Assembly: GCA_031761405.1 (NCBI GenBank)
Contig: JASEVX010000011.1
Span: 24,532,316-24,596,315 of the forward strand
DNA length: 64,000 nucleotides
Source: Serripes groenlandicus
Taxonomy: Eukaryota; Mollusca; Bivalvia; Cardiida; Cardiidae
Direction of reading: 5' to 3'
Shown: positions 1-11,085 of the stretch, in pieces
How the letters are laid out: each line of letters starts with the position of its first letter
How positions within the stretch are numbered: position 1 is the first letter of the stretch
Program-made: the position numbers and the translations under genes
Notes under the pieces: model-generated
Databases searched by the model: none
Told to the model about the DNA's origin: nothing
What the model saw: only the letters and a program-made list of their open reading frames with translations

Positions 1-45
1 TAAATGAAAATTGTTGAAAGCGGCGTAAAACACCAAACAATCGAA
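1..45 (+). mobile_element. SINE group B tail, cut by window edge
   Basis: ATTGTTGAAAGCGGCGTAAA followed by ACACCAAACAATC is the 3' end of group B. Confidence 0.6.
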
Positions 46-60
46 AAGTCGATAATGAAT

Positions 61-321
61 ACTCGAGACATTAGGTCAAAAAATATATTTAGTGAGGGCA
101 ATATTCCCAATGTATTATTTACGTAAAATGTCATACTTAGGGCAACATAATATAAAATGAAACTCTGTCTCAACGATTTTCATGTTAATTACATAGTTTA
201 TAAGACGATTGTTTTTATCTATACCGTTTTTCCTACCAGCTTCAATTTCGAGAGAAAGGGGGTTCAATCTTATTCTGGTTAAATGCTTTCCCAGATTATC
301 ACTTGGAATCTCATGGGTCAT
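61..321 (-). pseudogene. LINE-type reverse transcriptase, C-terminal fragment, degenerate
   Basis: The minus-strand frame reads ...VETEFHFILCCPKYDILRK, then a stop, then further recognisable sequence with a second stop. This matches the C-terminal EFHFLLxCPxYxxLRKKY region of non-LTR retrotransposon ORF2 proteins. Cysteines of the preceding knuckle are largely lost. No RT core is present upstream. Confidence 0.5.
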
Positions 322-605
322 GTGTACTCATGGGTCCTGTACCCCGGGTGTAAATATGACTTTTACCCGGTCTATTTCAAGACGTTGAATGTTCATTTTC
401 TTTGACAGTATCGCTTTACAAAATGTCATTTGGATGCACCACAGTTACAGATTGTGTATGTGCAAAAATGTTACCCGGCCGGGGACTTAAACTCGTGACT
501 TCTGGTCCCTCGGGCAAACACAGGTACATGTCGCTACAAAAAGCTCTAGCTCAGATACAAGGTGATAATAGTATACCCATTGCAAACACTGAATACTTGA
601 CAATA

Positions 606-812
606 TTAACTCTTTCAGTGCTAATGGCACTATTGAGGATTTTTTGCAAACAACACAGATTCAGGTGAGTCAGCTCGTAACTAGATTTCTCCCCTGAAAT
701 CCTCATCATCATTTGCCTTTTATTTTTTAACCCTTATTGCATGAGTAACGGAGTCGTCCGATCTCGAGCATAGAAGAATCCACCTTTAACAATTCGGCGC
801 TGAAACAGTTAA
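606..812 (+). mobile_element. T2 MITE
   Basis: TTAACTCTTTCAGTGCTAAT left end and CGGCGCTGAAACAGTTAA right end. The central palindrome is partly decayed (CAGCTCGTAACTAGATTTCT). Confidence 0.8.
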
Positions 813-1033
813 TCTATCAAACGCGCCCAAAGTATGTATAGTCAGCCATGCGCCCGGAAACTTTCTATGGTATTTTTGATAAGTCTAGAACAATATTTGC
901 TTGCGCATCCATGGCAAGATCAGAAGTGTCTTCAAAGCTTCTGTTACTATTTGGCAAACAAATCAGAGCCATGTCAATGTTCAAATTCAGAGTTTGGCTG
1001 ATCCTTCCGCTCGTGTAAGCTATATATTGATTT

Positions 1034-1310
1034 ACTGCCTCGGTGGTAGAGTGGTAGAGTGTCCGCCTCGGGTGTCGCAGGTCGAGGGTTCGATCCCCGA
1101 CAGGGTTATACAAAATACTTTAAAAATGGTAGTAATGGCTACCCTCATCTGCCCTCCTTTGCGCTTAGTTTTTACGGGGTTAACATTACGACTGACTGGC
1201 TGGTGTCAGGATAAACGGACCAGGAGTACTGGTATCTTACCCAGGAAACGCTGTGATATAACCGAACAATTGTTGAAAGCGGCGTAAAGCGCCAATCAAT
1301 CAATCAACCA
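1034..1310 (+). mobile_element. SINE group B, full length with 12-bp target duplication
   Basis: tRNA-like head (GGTGGTAGAGTGG box A, GGGTTCGATCCC box B). The body includes ACTGGCTGGTGTCAGGATAA and the GTGATATAAC core, with tail GCGGCGTAAAGCGCCAATCA. ATATATTGATTT is duplicated at 1022-1033 and 1311-1322, so both borders are exact. Confidence 0.88.
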
Positions 1311-1365
1311 ATATATTGATTTGCACACGAATTTTAACAAATCTAAATCATGTCATCTCACTGTG

Positions 1366-1500
1366 TGTGTCTCCTGAAACAGAAAACCCAGAGGAGGCGA
1401 AACGTGTATGTCCGCGTTAGCCTGCGCGGCATGATTAGGCTGCTGCGGGTCGATACATTACGCAGAGGCCATAATGTGTGTTGTCTCGCGAGACGGCTCA
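1366..1500 (+). mobile_element. T3 MITE, right half
   Basis: CTCCTGAAACAGAAAACCCA, GCCTGCGCGGCATGATTAGG, TCTCGCGAGACGGCTCA end. Confidence 0.75.
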
Positions 1501-1860
1501 GTTATACCAATGTTCCCTTCAAGACACGACTGCAACTTAAAGAAAATGCATTTACGTTTTAATGACATGCGTTTTTTGTGTGTAAAAGTCAAAGGTCAAC
1601 ATCTGGTCAGTATTGTATACTTTCTCATTTGTCTATTTATGGATTAGACAAGTCGAGTGCAAATCAACACGGTATTGTCAATTACAATTTGGGTTTCACT
1701 TTCTGTTTTCATAGAAACGGAATTTCGTCGCTGGTGGTAATAAAGGCTAAAATAGATCATTTATACCATCCCCAAGTAATCTGCAATCCTATTAGTTTAT
1801 TTAAGAGGGTCATTGTAGTTGGAGCCGCGTGGTACAAAAATGGTCTTGCTGTATTTGTTG

Positions 1861-2080
1861 TTAACTCTTTCAGCGCCAATGGCAATAGTGAGGTTTTTGC
1901 AAACAATGCAGATTCATGTGAGTCAGCTCGTAACGAGCTGTCTCACCTGAAATCAGCAATGTTTGCATTTTAGTTAGCAAAATATTCCAAAACCTTTGTA
2001 AAATTGGAAATGGAGAAGCCCGATTTTGAACATGGAAGAGTCTATTTTAAACAATTCGGGGCTGAAAACGGTGAAGTTAC
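1861..2080 (+). mobile_element. T2 MITE
   Basis: TTAACTCTTTCAGCGCCAAT, centre GAGTCAGCTCGTAACGAGCT, right end diverged (GGGCTGAAAACGGTGAAGTT and AC). Confidence 0.8.
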
Positions 2081-2307
2081 CGGGAGAGAGAGTTCTTTCA
2101 TACGTAAGTTAAGCAATCCGTGTTCAAATAGAACATGGCGTGAAATAACCACTTGCAAAACAAGTATGGAACCTTTATACGCAAGTTCACTTTTTATAAC
2201 CAAAATTCACATCGAGCGACTTATGCATAAATGTATCACGTCATGGCAAAATAGAATTTGTGGCGACGACGTCAACACTCATCTGGCTGAATTCGTGATT
2301 TTAATTT

Positions 2308-2414
2308 ATATGTGTCTATGTGTGTCTATGTGTGTCTATGTATGTCTATGTGTGTCTATGTGTGTGGCTATGTGTGTCAGTGTGTCGATGTGTGTCCATG
2401 TGTGTCTATGTGAT
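2308..2414 (+). repeat. 8-bp microsatellite (TGTGTCTA)n
   Basis: ATGTGTGTCTATGTGTGTCT with interruptions; ends at ATGTGATCAG. Confidence 0.9.
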
Positions 2415-2534
2415 CAGATTGTATATCGTTTCAATTTGATGCAAAAATAGATAAATTACGTACGATAAACGAAGCGGTAACGGAATACCTCGATAGAGAT
2501 ATGATATTTGCAAATGCATATACGTTTTGTTTAT

Positions 2535-2694
2535 GTTTAATTTTGCTTATATGTCAGGCCCTCATGGGAAATTGACTTGCATACATGATGTACTTTGTAA
2601 AATGAGTGTCCTCTCTAAATAAAGCCTGCATTATTATTATTATCATTATTATTATTATTATCATTATTATTATTACCAATATTATTATTATAAT
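2535..2694 (+). mobile_element. LINE 3' end with (TTA)n tail
   Basis: CTCATGGGAAATTGACTTGC-type 3' UTR, AATAAAGC, then an ATT/TTA trinucleotide run (about 2630-2694). This is the usual end of CR1/L2-like LINEs. No coding part is recognisable upstream. Confidence 0.5.
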
Positions 2695-2699
2695 ATACG

Positions 2700-3389
2700 A
2701 TACGAATCGTGGCTATACTCCCGTAATAATACACAACTTCCCGGTGACAAGGTTCCCGAGTATTCGAAAGTTTTTTTTATCAATGAAAAGGTGCGAAGTT
2801 GAGAAGGTTGCGTGGGCATTACCTTCGATGGAGGTATCTGGTAACATAGGGCTCCTTAAGACGCCCTCAGAAACCCCATCGGTTTGCCATTAACACTTCT
2901 TGACTTAAGCCAAGCTCTCTCTTTCATCAAACAGTCATTGACACTTTTCCCGTACGTTGTTGCAAAACGTTGTATAGAAAAGCGGCCTTGTATAGACACG
3001 AGATTTGGCCCTATTTCCAGTTCGGATGATCAGTATCTTTCAAACCTTTATCAAACATGAATATTGTTCTCTTTTTATTTATTTTTTTAAATGTCCGTTT
3101 GCCAGAGTTTAAAGGCTAATCTCTAACGTCGTCGCCTGGCAACGTCTCTTGGGAATAAAACGGAAAGGAAAGGTGGAGACGGAACTGATGTGAGTGAGTG
3201 CGTTGTCTCTTTTACCACAATGTTTTCAACTTCCCCCGACCCATGATTAATATAAGAATATGTATTTTATAATTTTCTAGATGGGTCATTAATGCATTCC
3301 TTTCGTTAAAGGTTTCAAATCTGACCTTAAAGGCTTTGAAATCATCTGAGAAAAAGGAAGTGCAGTTAAAACCATTTGCGGCAAATGTG
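2700..3389. other. No recognised feature
   Basis: AT-rich unique sequence between a LINE tail and a SINE fragment. No gene or repeat could be supported. Confidence 0.5.
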
Positions 3390-3500
3390 ACAAATGTTAA
3401 ACACAAACGGCGCGAGTACTGGTTATGTCTCCAGGAAGAAGACATCGAGCGTGATTAATATAAGCGTAAAGCTTGTTTTGCTATTGATATACAATAAATA
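3390..3500 (+). mobile_element. SINE group D fragment
   Basis: AAACGGCGCGAGTACTGGTT, a diverged block, GACATCGAGCGTGATTAATA and TAAGCGTAAAGCTTG. It is homologous to the middle of the 24815 element in opposite orientation. Confidence 0.6.
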
Positions 3501-3764
3501 ATGTTTAAACTAAATTAAATGTGATATTGCACAGTTTAAGGGAGTTCCCGTTTCCTCGCAATGTCGCCATAAATCGCTTGTTGCAGAGGAGTTAAAAATC
3601 TATCCGTAAATTATAAAGACTTTAGATACTGTGTCGAGAAGCGGGTGAAGGGACGGTATGAAAGCATGCATTGTTTGCAATGATCCATTTGAACGTTCTT
3701 CTGATCTTTGTAAAGTACGGAAATGGTTTTATTTCGATAGCAGCGGGGTGGTTCACGATGAGTC

Positions 3765-5400
3765 TCTCATCGCTTTCTTAAGGTTGCATCGAGCCATTGT
3801 TGAATACCAGCAATTAGCTCGAAAAGTTAAAAAGATGATGTGTTATAGGGTTGAATAGAGGAGAGTTACACGGAAGAATGTCCTTATAGAAAGTATAATG
3901 ATAATTAGATGGATTTGAAAACATGTCGCCCATTAGTATCGACGAATCATTATTTAAGCCCGTCCGTTCGGATAAAAGTACAGGTTGGCCTCTTGTGAAT
4001 AGTGTAGATCCAGATCAGTCGATGCATTGTATGGTCCGATCAAAATATACGCTACTGATATTATTACTACCGCACGCTTTCTTAAGGTTGCATCGAGCCA
4101 TTGTTGAATACCAGCAATAAGCTCGAAAAGTTAAAAAGATGATGTGTTGAATAGCGGAGAGTAACACGGAAGAATGTCCTTATAGAAGTATAATGATAAT
4201 TAGATGGATTTTAGAAATGTCGCCCAGTAGTATCTACGAATCATTATTTGAGCCCGTCCGTTTGGATTAAAGTACAGGTCGGCCTCTTGTGAATAGTGTA
4301 GATCCAGATCTGTCCTAGAAAGTTAAAAAGATTATGTGTTGTTGGGTTGAATAGCGGAGAGTAACACGGAAGAATGTCCTTATAGAAGTATAATGATAAT
4401 TAGATGAATTTGAAAAATGTCGCCCAGTAGTATCTACGGATCATTATTTGAGCCCGTCCGTTCGGATTAAAGTACAGGTCGGCCTCTTGTGAATAGTGTA
4501 GATCCAGATCTGTCCTAGAAAGTTAAAAAGATTATGTGTTGTTGGGTTGAATAGCGGAGAGTAACACGGAAGAATGTCCTTATAGAAGTATAATGATAAT
4601 TAGATGGATTTGAAAAATGTCGCCCAGTAGTATCTACGAATCATTATTTGAGCCCGTCCGTTCGGATTAAAGTACAGGTCGGCCTCTTGTGAATAGTGTA
4701 GATCCAGATCTGTCCTAGAAAGTTAAAAAGATTATGTGTTGTTGGGTTGAATAGCGGAGAGTAACACGGAAGAATGTCCTTATAGAAGTATAATGATAAT
4801 TAGATGGATTTGAAAAATGTCGCCCAGTAGTATCTACGAATCATTATTTGAGCCCGTCCGTTCGGATTAAAGTACAGGTCGGCCTCTTGTGAATAGTGTA
4901 GATCCAGATCTGTCCTAGAAAGTTAAAAAGATTATGTGTTGTTGGGTTGAATAGCGGAGAGTAACACGGAAGAATGTCCTTATAGAAGTATAATGATAAT
5001 TAGATGGATTTGAAAACATGTTGCCCAGTAGTATCTACGAATCATTATTTGAGCCCGTCCGTTCGGATTAAAGTACAGGTCGGCCTCTTGTGAATAGTGT
5101 AGATCCAGATCTGTCCTAGAAAGTTAAAAAGATTATGTGTTGTTGGGTTGAATAGCGGAGAGTAACACGGAAGAATGTCCTTATAGAAGTATAATGATAA
5201 TTAGATGGATTTGAAAACATGTCGCCCAGTAGTATCTACGAATCATTATTTGAGCCCGTCCGTTCGGATAAAAGTACAGGTTGGCCTCTTGTGAATAGTG
5301 TAGATCCAGATCAGTCGGTGAATTGTATGGTCCGATCAAAATATACGTTACTCATAGTAGTACTACCGTACGCTTGTAAGAGACCTAAGTCAACTTGCAT
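3765..5400 (+). repeat. 200-bp satellite with 296-bp border units
   Basis: GAATAGCGGAGAGTAACACG recurs at 4149, 4349, 4549, 4749, 4949 and 5150: a 200-bp period, nearly identical units. The 3853 unit is 296 bp because it keeps a 96-bp segment (with CATTGTATGGTCCGATCAAA) that the inner units lack. The last unit (5150 on) regains part of it. The frame in the border units reads TGWPLVNSVDPDQ, a phrase I recall from dispersed repeats of marine invertebrates. Confidence 0.92.
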
Positions 5401-5419
5401 ATATTCTGATAAGAGAGAG

Positions 5420-6177
5420 TAAATGTACGGGATAACCTTGATTACGGCTAACCTTGATTACCATTGACGAGCTCATGTATTATGCTATCCTGCACAAATG
5501 TGAATACGCTGGTGAGACCTATGGCTGTCACAGCTATAAGTTGAAAAATTTTAATATGTTTTCTCCTGCAGAGACCACATAAAGCGTTTGTAATTCGGAA
5601 AAGGTTAATCGCATAATATCTTTATTATCATCTGAAAATCATTATCCAGGGCGTAATGAAAAAATATATTAAACATTTGCAACAACATTTCTTGGGTAAA
5701 GTTTTAATGCGGACATTTACATTTAGCTTGATTTGGGTAAAAAAATATGAAATTATTGTTGAAATTTCCAATGTCTACGCTTACGAACTATTTAATGATA
5801 TGTTAGTCCCTGTACCAGAATCAGCATGCTCTTACTTGGAGTATAATCTTACCAATTAATAGCCGGGTTGGGAAATTCTCGACTTCTAGATGGTTGCATA
5901 TTTTCATGTTGCAGTTGATTCAAGCTTGGCTCTTTGCTACCTGGACGGATATTTGCCCATGGCAGTGAGTTGTCCCTATCACTAAATGGCGACTTAACAA
6001 GTACCTTGCTGGATATTATTTCCTAAGTAGTATATTGGCACACCCATCTCCCAATCACTAACTCGCTCCCCCCTGCAAAAGCTGCACCTGTGTTAGTCTA
6101 TCGTGTCAGTAATATTGGAATCATAATTTGATAGTATGCTAAGTGAATAGAGTTGAAATCATTGTGGCAAATTGAAT
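5420..6177. other. No recognised feature
   Basis: Sequence right of the 200-bp satellite. The short open frame at 5656-5859 shows no known motif. Confidence 0.5.
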
Positions 6178-6233
6178 CAAAAGTCGTCTGATGCAGACGG
6201 GTCAGAAAGCGTCTATATGTGGGAAAGGGTTAA
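6178..6233 (+). mobile_element. T1 MITE, right-end fragment
   Basis: AAAAGTCGTCTGATGCAGAC to ATATGTGGGAAAGGGTTAA. Confidence 0.65.
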
Positions 6234-6333
6234 AGTTACCGCCATGCTATAACATAAATACAGTTGAAAACACAATTCAATCAATGTAACCTTTCGGCAC
6301 TTAGTCCTTTCGGACCGAACTGCGAGAGGAACG

Positions 6334-6511
6334 TTTCGACGCATCTGCAGCAGACGACTTTCGAAAACATTGGGACAGAATGGGAAATTGCTCATCTTGA
6401 AATAATGTTTTCAACTCCATTTAATTAGTGTTCTTTCATTTATGTAAACGGTCCATATTGATATCTACTAGTAGATGTCAACAAAGTTGTTTGTTGTTGG
6501 GAAAGGGTTAA
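6334..6511. mobile_element. T1 MITE remnant overlapping a direct repeat
   Basis: ACGCATCTGCAGCAGACGAC, AAATTGCTCATC hairpin remains and terminal GGGAAAGGGTTAA. The last 43 bp belong to the 131-bp direct repeat that is copied at 7098-7228. Confidence 0.6.
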
Positions 6512-6599
6512 TGCCCTTCTCGTCTCACATATTATGAACAAAATAAACAGAAAATAAAACATGTTATTTGCACACGCCCCCCGTTTGAACGATATTTTT
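6469..6599 (+). repeat. 131-bp direct repeat, left copy
   Basis: Ends exactly where the foldback begins. Nearly identical to 7098-7228, the last ~105 bases apparently identical. Contains a T1 right end and unique flank. Confidence 0.85.
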
Positions 6600-7097
6600 C
6601 AGTGTGTGTATACCACGTGACTTTAACGTCACAAATGCTACGGCGGACAACACTATTTTACTTCGGTTTAGAAGTAAAAACAAAGGTAACCTTTTTATTT
6701 CTTCATCATTTCTAATGAAACATGGCGCAGTCTACGCCGCTTACAGAGCCCTATCTCCGGTTTTAAATGGAGTTTGATTAGTGGTTTAGTTTCTTCAAAC
6801 ACTTCGATGAACCTTTTCTCAAACTTTACTAAGATCGCCGACAGCCGGAGCATTTTCAAAAACTGGATACTGAGAACAGGTTCGTCGAAGTGTTTGAAAA
6901 AACTAGACCACCAATCAAAATCCTGTAAAAACCCGGAGATAGGACATTATAAGCGGCGTAGACTGCGCCATCTTTCATTAAAAATGGTGAAGAAATAAAA
7001 AAGTTACCATTGTTTTTACTTCTTATGAAGAGCAATTATTGCTGTCTGACGATGCAAATATGACGTCAAAAGTCACGTGGTATACACACACACACTG
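6600..7097. mobile_element. Foldback element with long inverted arms
   Basis: The ends CAGTGTGTGTATACCACGTG and the complementary CACGTGGTATACACACACAC...CTG are inverted. Pairing continues inward for roughly 200 bp with gaps (for example CGCAGTCTACGCCGCTTA against AAGCGGCGTAGACTGCGCCA). No coding capacity. Confidence 0.8.
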
Positions 7098-7228
7098 TAG
7101 TAGATGTTTATAAGGTTGGCTGTTGTTGGGAAAGGGTTAATGCCCTTCTCGTCTCACATATTATGAACAAAATAAACAGAAAATAAAACATGTTATTTGC
7201 ACACGCCCCCCGTTTGAACGATATTTTT
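7098..7228 (+). repeat. 131-bp direct repeat, right copy
   Basis: Starts on the base after the foldback; see the left copy at 6469. Confidence 0.85.
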
Positions 7229-8140
7229 GTAGGTGTCAATGAAAACAATCTGTCTTGTTCGGATAGTGGCATTGCCGTAAACACGTCCGAATACTTGTCC
7301 ATTTAGACAGTATAAACTGTATAAAATACATATAAAACCACGTGTCTGCACAGAGACAGTTTATGGTGTCCAGCGTTATTATACCTTCTACTCCTTTCAT
7401 GTGATACGTTTTCTTCTTACTGATTTAAATTGCAGTGTGATATGTAGATCGAATAATGATTGGAACGTGAGACAATTCCTATCACGATCAATGGCTGCTT
7501 ATTGTTTAATCACTGAGTATCTGATATGGCGCAACAGAAGTGAAATAAGACCTTTAATTCGTATAGAACGTGATTCAATATTTGTATGTGAAATGATTAG
7601 CGTAAATAAATGAGCAATTAATTTGATATCAAATGTACTAGACTCGCACCAATTTGCTTTGCGTGTTTTTTAAAAGATGAGAATCTTAAGAGGGTTTTTT
7701 TTAAAATAAAATTACGAAAATAACCAAATAAAGATCACTTCACACCATTGGATATAAATAAGACATTTTGTTTTAAATTTAAATGGAAATGATGTGCACG
7801 ACAGAACCTAACTCTTATTCGATAGATAAAGACCATTGCACTAAAGGGTCAACTCTTTCGTCAGACTGATGAACTTCAGTGCACCATTTGTCTGAAGTGT
7901 AATGGTATTTCGGACGATACAGTGATGCCGTTCTGTCGGGCCATATGCCTATTAGATGGCGACAGTCCTTGGTTTACTTTCGTTTTATCAGTACATTAAC
8001 TGAAAGCAAGGAAATCGCGTCCTGGCATTTATAATGATGATGTCCATGTTTTTTACATTGTAATGGGGCGTTAATATGGTATAAAATTTGGTATTAATGT
8101 GCTAATGATGCAAAAACGTTTCATCTTGAGGAAGATTGGC
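7229..8140. other. No recognised feature
   Basis: AT-rich. Short open frames at 7401-7613 and 7241-7302 have no coding signature. Confidence 0.5.
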
Positions 8141-8374
8141 TTAACCCTTTCCCTCATACGACAATTCTGCAGCAGACGACTTGGAACATATTTAGTCCAG
8201 AAAAACCAGAAAATCTCTTTAATCAAATGGATAACCTATGACTAAAAGTGGAAAAACATTGTGACAAAAGGAGAAATTGCACGTTTTGTGCAATTTCTTC
8301 TTTTGTCACTATGTTTTCAAAAAGCCGTCTGCTGCAGAGGCGTCAGAAAGCGTCTATATGAGGGAAAGGGTTAA
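8141..8374 (+). mobile_element. T1 MITE, full length (234 bp)
   Basis: TTAA plus CCCTTTCCCTCATACGACAA left end; central hairpin (AGGAGAAATTGCACGTTTTG and its complement); right end TATATGAGGGAAAGGGTTAA. The subterminal CTGCAGCAGACGAC is complemented near the other end as CCGTCTGCTGCAG. Confidence 0.92.
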
Positions 8375-8500
8375 TGTGTATAATAATGACTATGCAAATA
8401 CTTATTTTTTTCAAAGAATGGAGGGTTATTACCACATTTTTTTCTATAACTATTTCTATCAAATATTTCTATTCCTGTTTTTAAGACACGAGTTTCCGAT

Positions 8501-8602
8501 TGCACATTATGAGAAATTCCCCTTTTGCTTGAAAAGGTTTTAAAAGATTTGTCTGCTGTAGAGGCGTCAGAAAGTGTCTCTTTGTAAATGGGAAAGGGTT
8601 AC
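8501..8602 (+). mobile_element. T1 MITE, right half
   Basis: Hairpin arm, TGTCTGCTGTAGAGGCGTCA and GGGAAAGGGTTAC end. Confidence 0.65.
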
Positions 8603-8703
8603 ATGTTTTTATTGATCACGATGAGACATGATTTCGAAAGCCGTCTTGTATCTGGTGAGGGTTTAAATTAATTTAAAAATAGTGTTCCCCTGTCAATGAT
8701 AAA

Positions 8704-8926
8704 TGGGCCGTTCCACGAGAAAACCAACAGTATGGACCCTGCGTAATATAACGACCCAGATTAGCCTGCGCAGTCTAAGGGGGATAAAGGTATGGAGTAA
8801 TGATTCCTGAAACAGAAAATTCACAGGAGGCGAAAAGTGTCTGTCCGGGTTAGCCTGCGCGGCATGTTTAGGCTGATCCGGGTTGATAATTTACGCAGAG
8901 TCCACTTTTTTCGCGGAACGGCCCAT
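8704..8926 (+). mobile_element. T3 MITE, internal deletion
   Basis: TGGGCCGTTCCACGAGAAAA to TTCGCGGAACGGCCCA; about 40 bp shorter than full copies. Confidence 0.82.
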
Positions 8927-9050
8927 ATCATAACCAGGATATGTAACAGGTATGCATGTTAAAAAGCCGCATTAACACGTCTCTATAGTGCCGACGCATT
9001 TTGATGCAAATTTAACAGACAACGTATACAGACATTTATGAACGGAAATA

Positions 9051-9343
9051 TTGATTGATTGGTGTTTAACGCCGTTTTTAACAATTTCTTAGTTATATCA
9101 CGGCGGCCAGTTCACCTACTCATGCATTTCCTGGTTTTCTCACACCAGTACTCCATACAACAATCTTCCCAAGCAACTGGCTGCTTTTCCGCATAGACTT
9201 AGCCCATTAGTGGAAGACGAATGACACATGTCGCATTGACTTTTGTCAATCGTCGGAAAGAAAGTTGGCCGAGCCGGGATTCGAACTCACAACCCCTGAA
9301 TTGACAGCCCGCGTCGCTACCGACTGAGCTACCGGGGCTCGGC
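9051..9343 (-). mobile_element. SINE group A, full length
   Basis: Minus-strand head GGTAGCTCAGTCGGTAGCGA, box B GAGTTCGAATCCCGGCTCGG, body, core CTGGCCGCCGTGATATAACT, and tail AAACGGCGTTAAACACCAAT. Confidence 0.85.
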
Positions 9344-9488
9344 ATGAACGGGAATAAATTGCTCATGTGATGAGTAATTTGTCATTTCTTCTTATTGTTT
9401 ATAATTATAATGAATAAGTATTCTGTCAAGTATAGAGAATGTCAATAGTTTGCCTTGATGTTCCTGATTAGTTGTATGTGGTGAAGGA

Positions 9489-9726
9489 TTAACCCTTTCC
9501 CTCATACAGACGCTTTCTGACGCCTCTGCAGCAGACGGCTTTTTTGAAAAAATAGTGACAAAAGAAGAAATTGCTCAAAACGCGCAATTTCTCCTTTTGC
9601 CACAATGTTTTCCACTTTAAGACATAAGACAGGTTATCCATTCAATTATATAGATCTTCTATGTTTAGACAAAATATGTTTAAAGTCGTCTGCTGCAGAA
9701 GTGTCGTATGAGGAAAAAAGGGTTAA
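9489..9726 (-). mobile_element. T1 MITE, full length (238 bp)
   Basis: Reverse orientation of the 8141 copy; right end eroded to GAGGAAAAAAGGGTTAA. It lies between two group A SINEs. Confidence 0.92.
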
Positions 9727-9910
9727 ACAAGAAATAGGTCGCTATAAATAGCATCATTTTACATAATTAGAATTCATATCACTGATACCTTATTTGCATA
9801 AGCACGTTTGCTTAAGAATCCCACCCATTTCCCCCTCATTCAACACTTAACTCTGTGGAATACGACTTTTAAAACATCTAGATAAGCAAATGGAAAATAT
9901 CTATAAACGA

Positions 9911-10201
9911 ATTGATTGATTGGGTTTTAACGCAGTTTTTATCAATTGTTAAGTTATATCACGGCAGCCAGTACACCTATACTCATGCATTTCCTGGTTT
10001 TCTCACACCAGTACTCCACACAACAATCTTCCCAAGCAACTGGCTGCTTTTCCACATAGACTTAGCCCATTGGTGGAAGACGAATGACGCATGTCGAATT
10101 GACTTCTGTCAATCATCGGAAAGAAAGTTGGCCGAGCCGGGATTCGAACTCATAACCCCTGGATTGACAGCCCGCGTCGCTACCGACTGAGCTACCGGGG
10201 G
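9911..10201 (-). mobile_element. SINE group A, full length, second copy 570 bp away
   Basis: Same layout and orientation as the 9051 copy with scattered differences. They lie on either side of a T1 element, so an A-T1-A block is present. Confidence 0.85.
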
Positions 10202-10319
10202 AAGTATAACTGTTAATTATAATTATTTTTGTGGAAGAAAGGAGATAATGCTAATAAAGCAAATGTCCCTGTGGCCATTATTTTTTTCCAAACCCGTCTT
10301 CTGCAGATATGCGACTGCG

Positions 10320-10710
10320 GGTTCCAAAGGGCGAAACGCCCTAATATATTTCCCTAGAAACTGTCATCCTGTTATAAATAAGCGATTTTTAACTATTTTT
10401 ATAACATTGTAGCTTAATGTTCACGCGTAAAGTCTAATCTTGATCTACACGGTTATTGTTTTACCGTCGCAAACTATTACTTTTATTTAAAAATAAAAGT
10501 ATGCAAAAAGATTTTTCGTGTTCCAAAGGGCTAAACGCCCTAATATATTTCCCTAGAAACTGTCATCCAGTTATAAGAGATTTACAACTATTTTTATAAC
10601 ATTGTAGCTTTAATGTTCACGCGTAAAGTCTAATCTTGATCTACACGGTTATTGTATTACCGTCGCAAACTATTACTTTTATTTAAAAATAAAAAGTATC
10701 CAAGAAGATT
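10320..10710 (+). repeat. ~199-bp direct duplication
   Basis: GTTCCAAAGGGCGAAACGCC at 10321 and its match at 10520 start two copies, about 95% alike. Each ends in the palindrome-like CTTTTATTTAAAAATAAAAG. Confidence 0.9.
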
Positions 10711-10819
10711 TATATATCGGCAATAGACACGATGAGGTAATATCTCACAATGGTCAGTTGTTGGTCAGTAGCGTCTCAATATCAAAGTTTTCTTTTCAAA
10801 AACAAAGCCAGTCACCATA

Positions 10820-11085
10820 TGAGCCGTCCCGCGAGAAAGCCAACATTATGGCCATCTGCGTAATGTATCGACCAAGATCAGCCTGCGCAATCCGCGCAGA
10901 CTGATCCGGGCCGACACATTCCGTCTCAGGGGGATAGAGGTATAGAGTACTGATTCCTGAAACAGAAAACTCACAGGATGCGCAAAAAGTGTCTGTCCGA
11001 TGAGCGTACGCGGCATGCTTAGGCTGGTGCGGGTCGATACTTTACGCAGAGGCCAGCCCTGTTGGTTTTCTCGCGGGACGTCTCA
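10820..11085 (+). mobile_element. T3 MITE, full length
   Basis: TGAGCCGTCCCGCGAGAAAG, inner hairpin CAGCCTGCGCAATCCGCGCA, CGACACATTCCGTCTCAGGG, ATAGAGGTATAGAGT, right end TTCTCGCGGGACGTCTCA. Confidence 0.88.

Noticed and set aside
3658..5422. TGWPLVNSVDPDQ-type frames in the 200-bp satellite as a real protein
   Set aside because: The frame is broken in the inner units and the phrase is known to me only from repeats.
8277..8543. Recurring peptide with AAEASESVYMRERVK, also at 48258 and 56517
   Set aside because: It is the T1 right end read in one frame; repetition reflects the MITE, not a gene family.
9912..10190. Frame of 92 aa
   Set aside because: It lies entirely inside a group A SINE.
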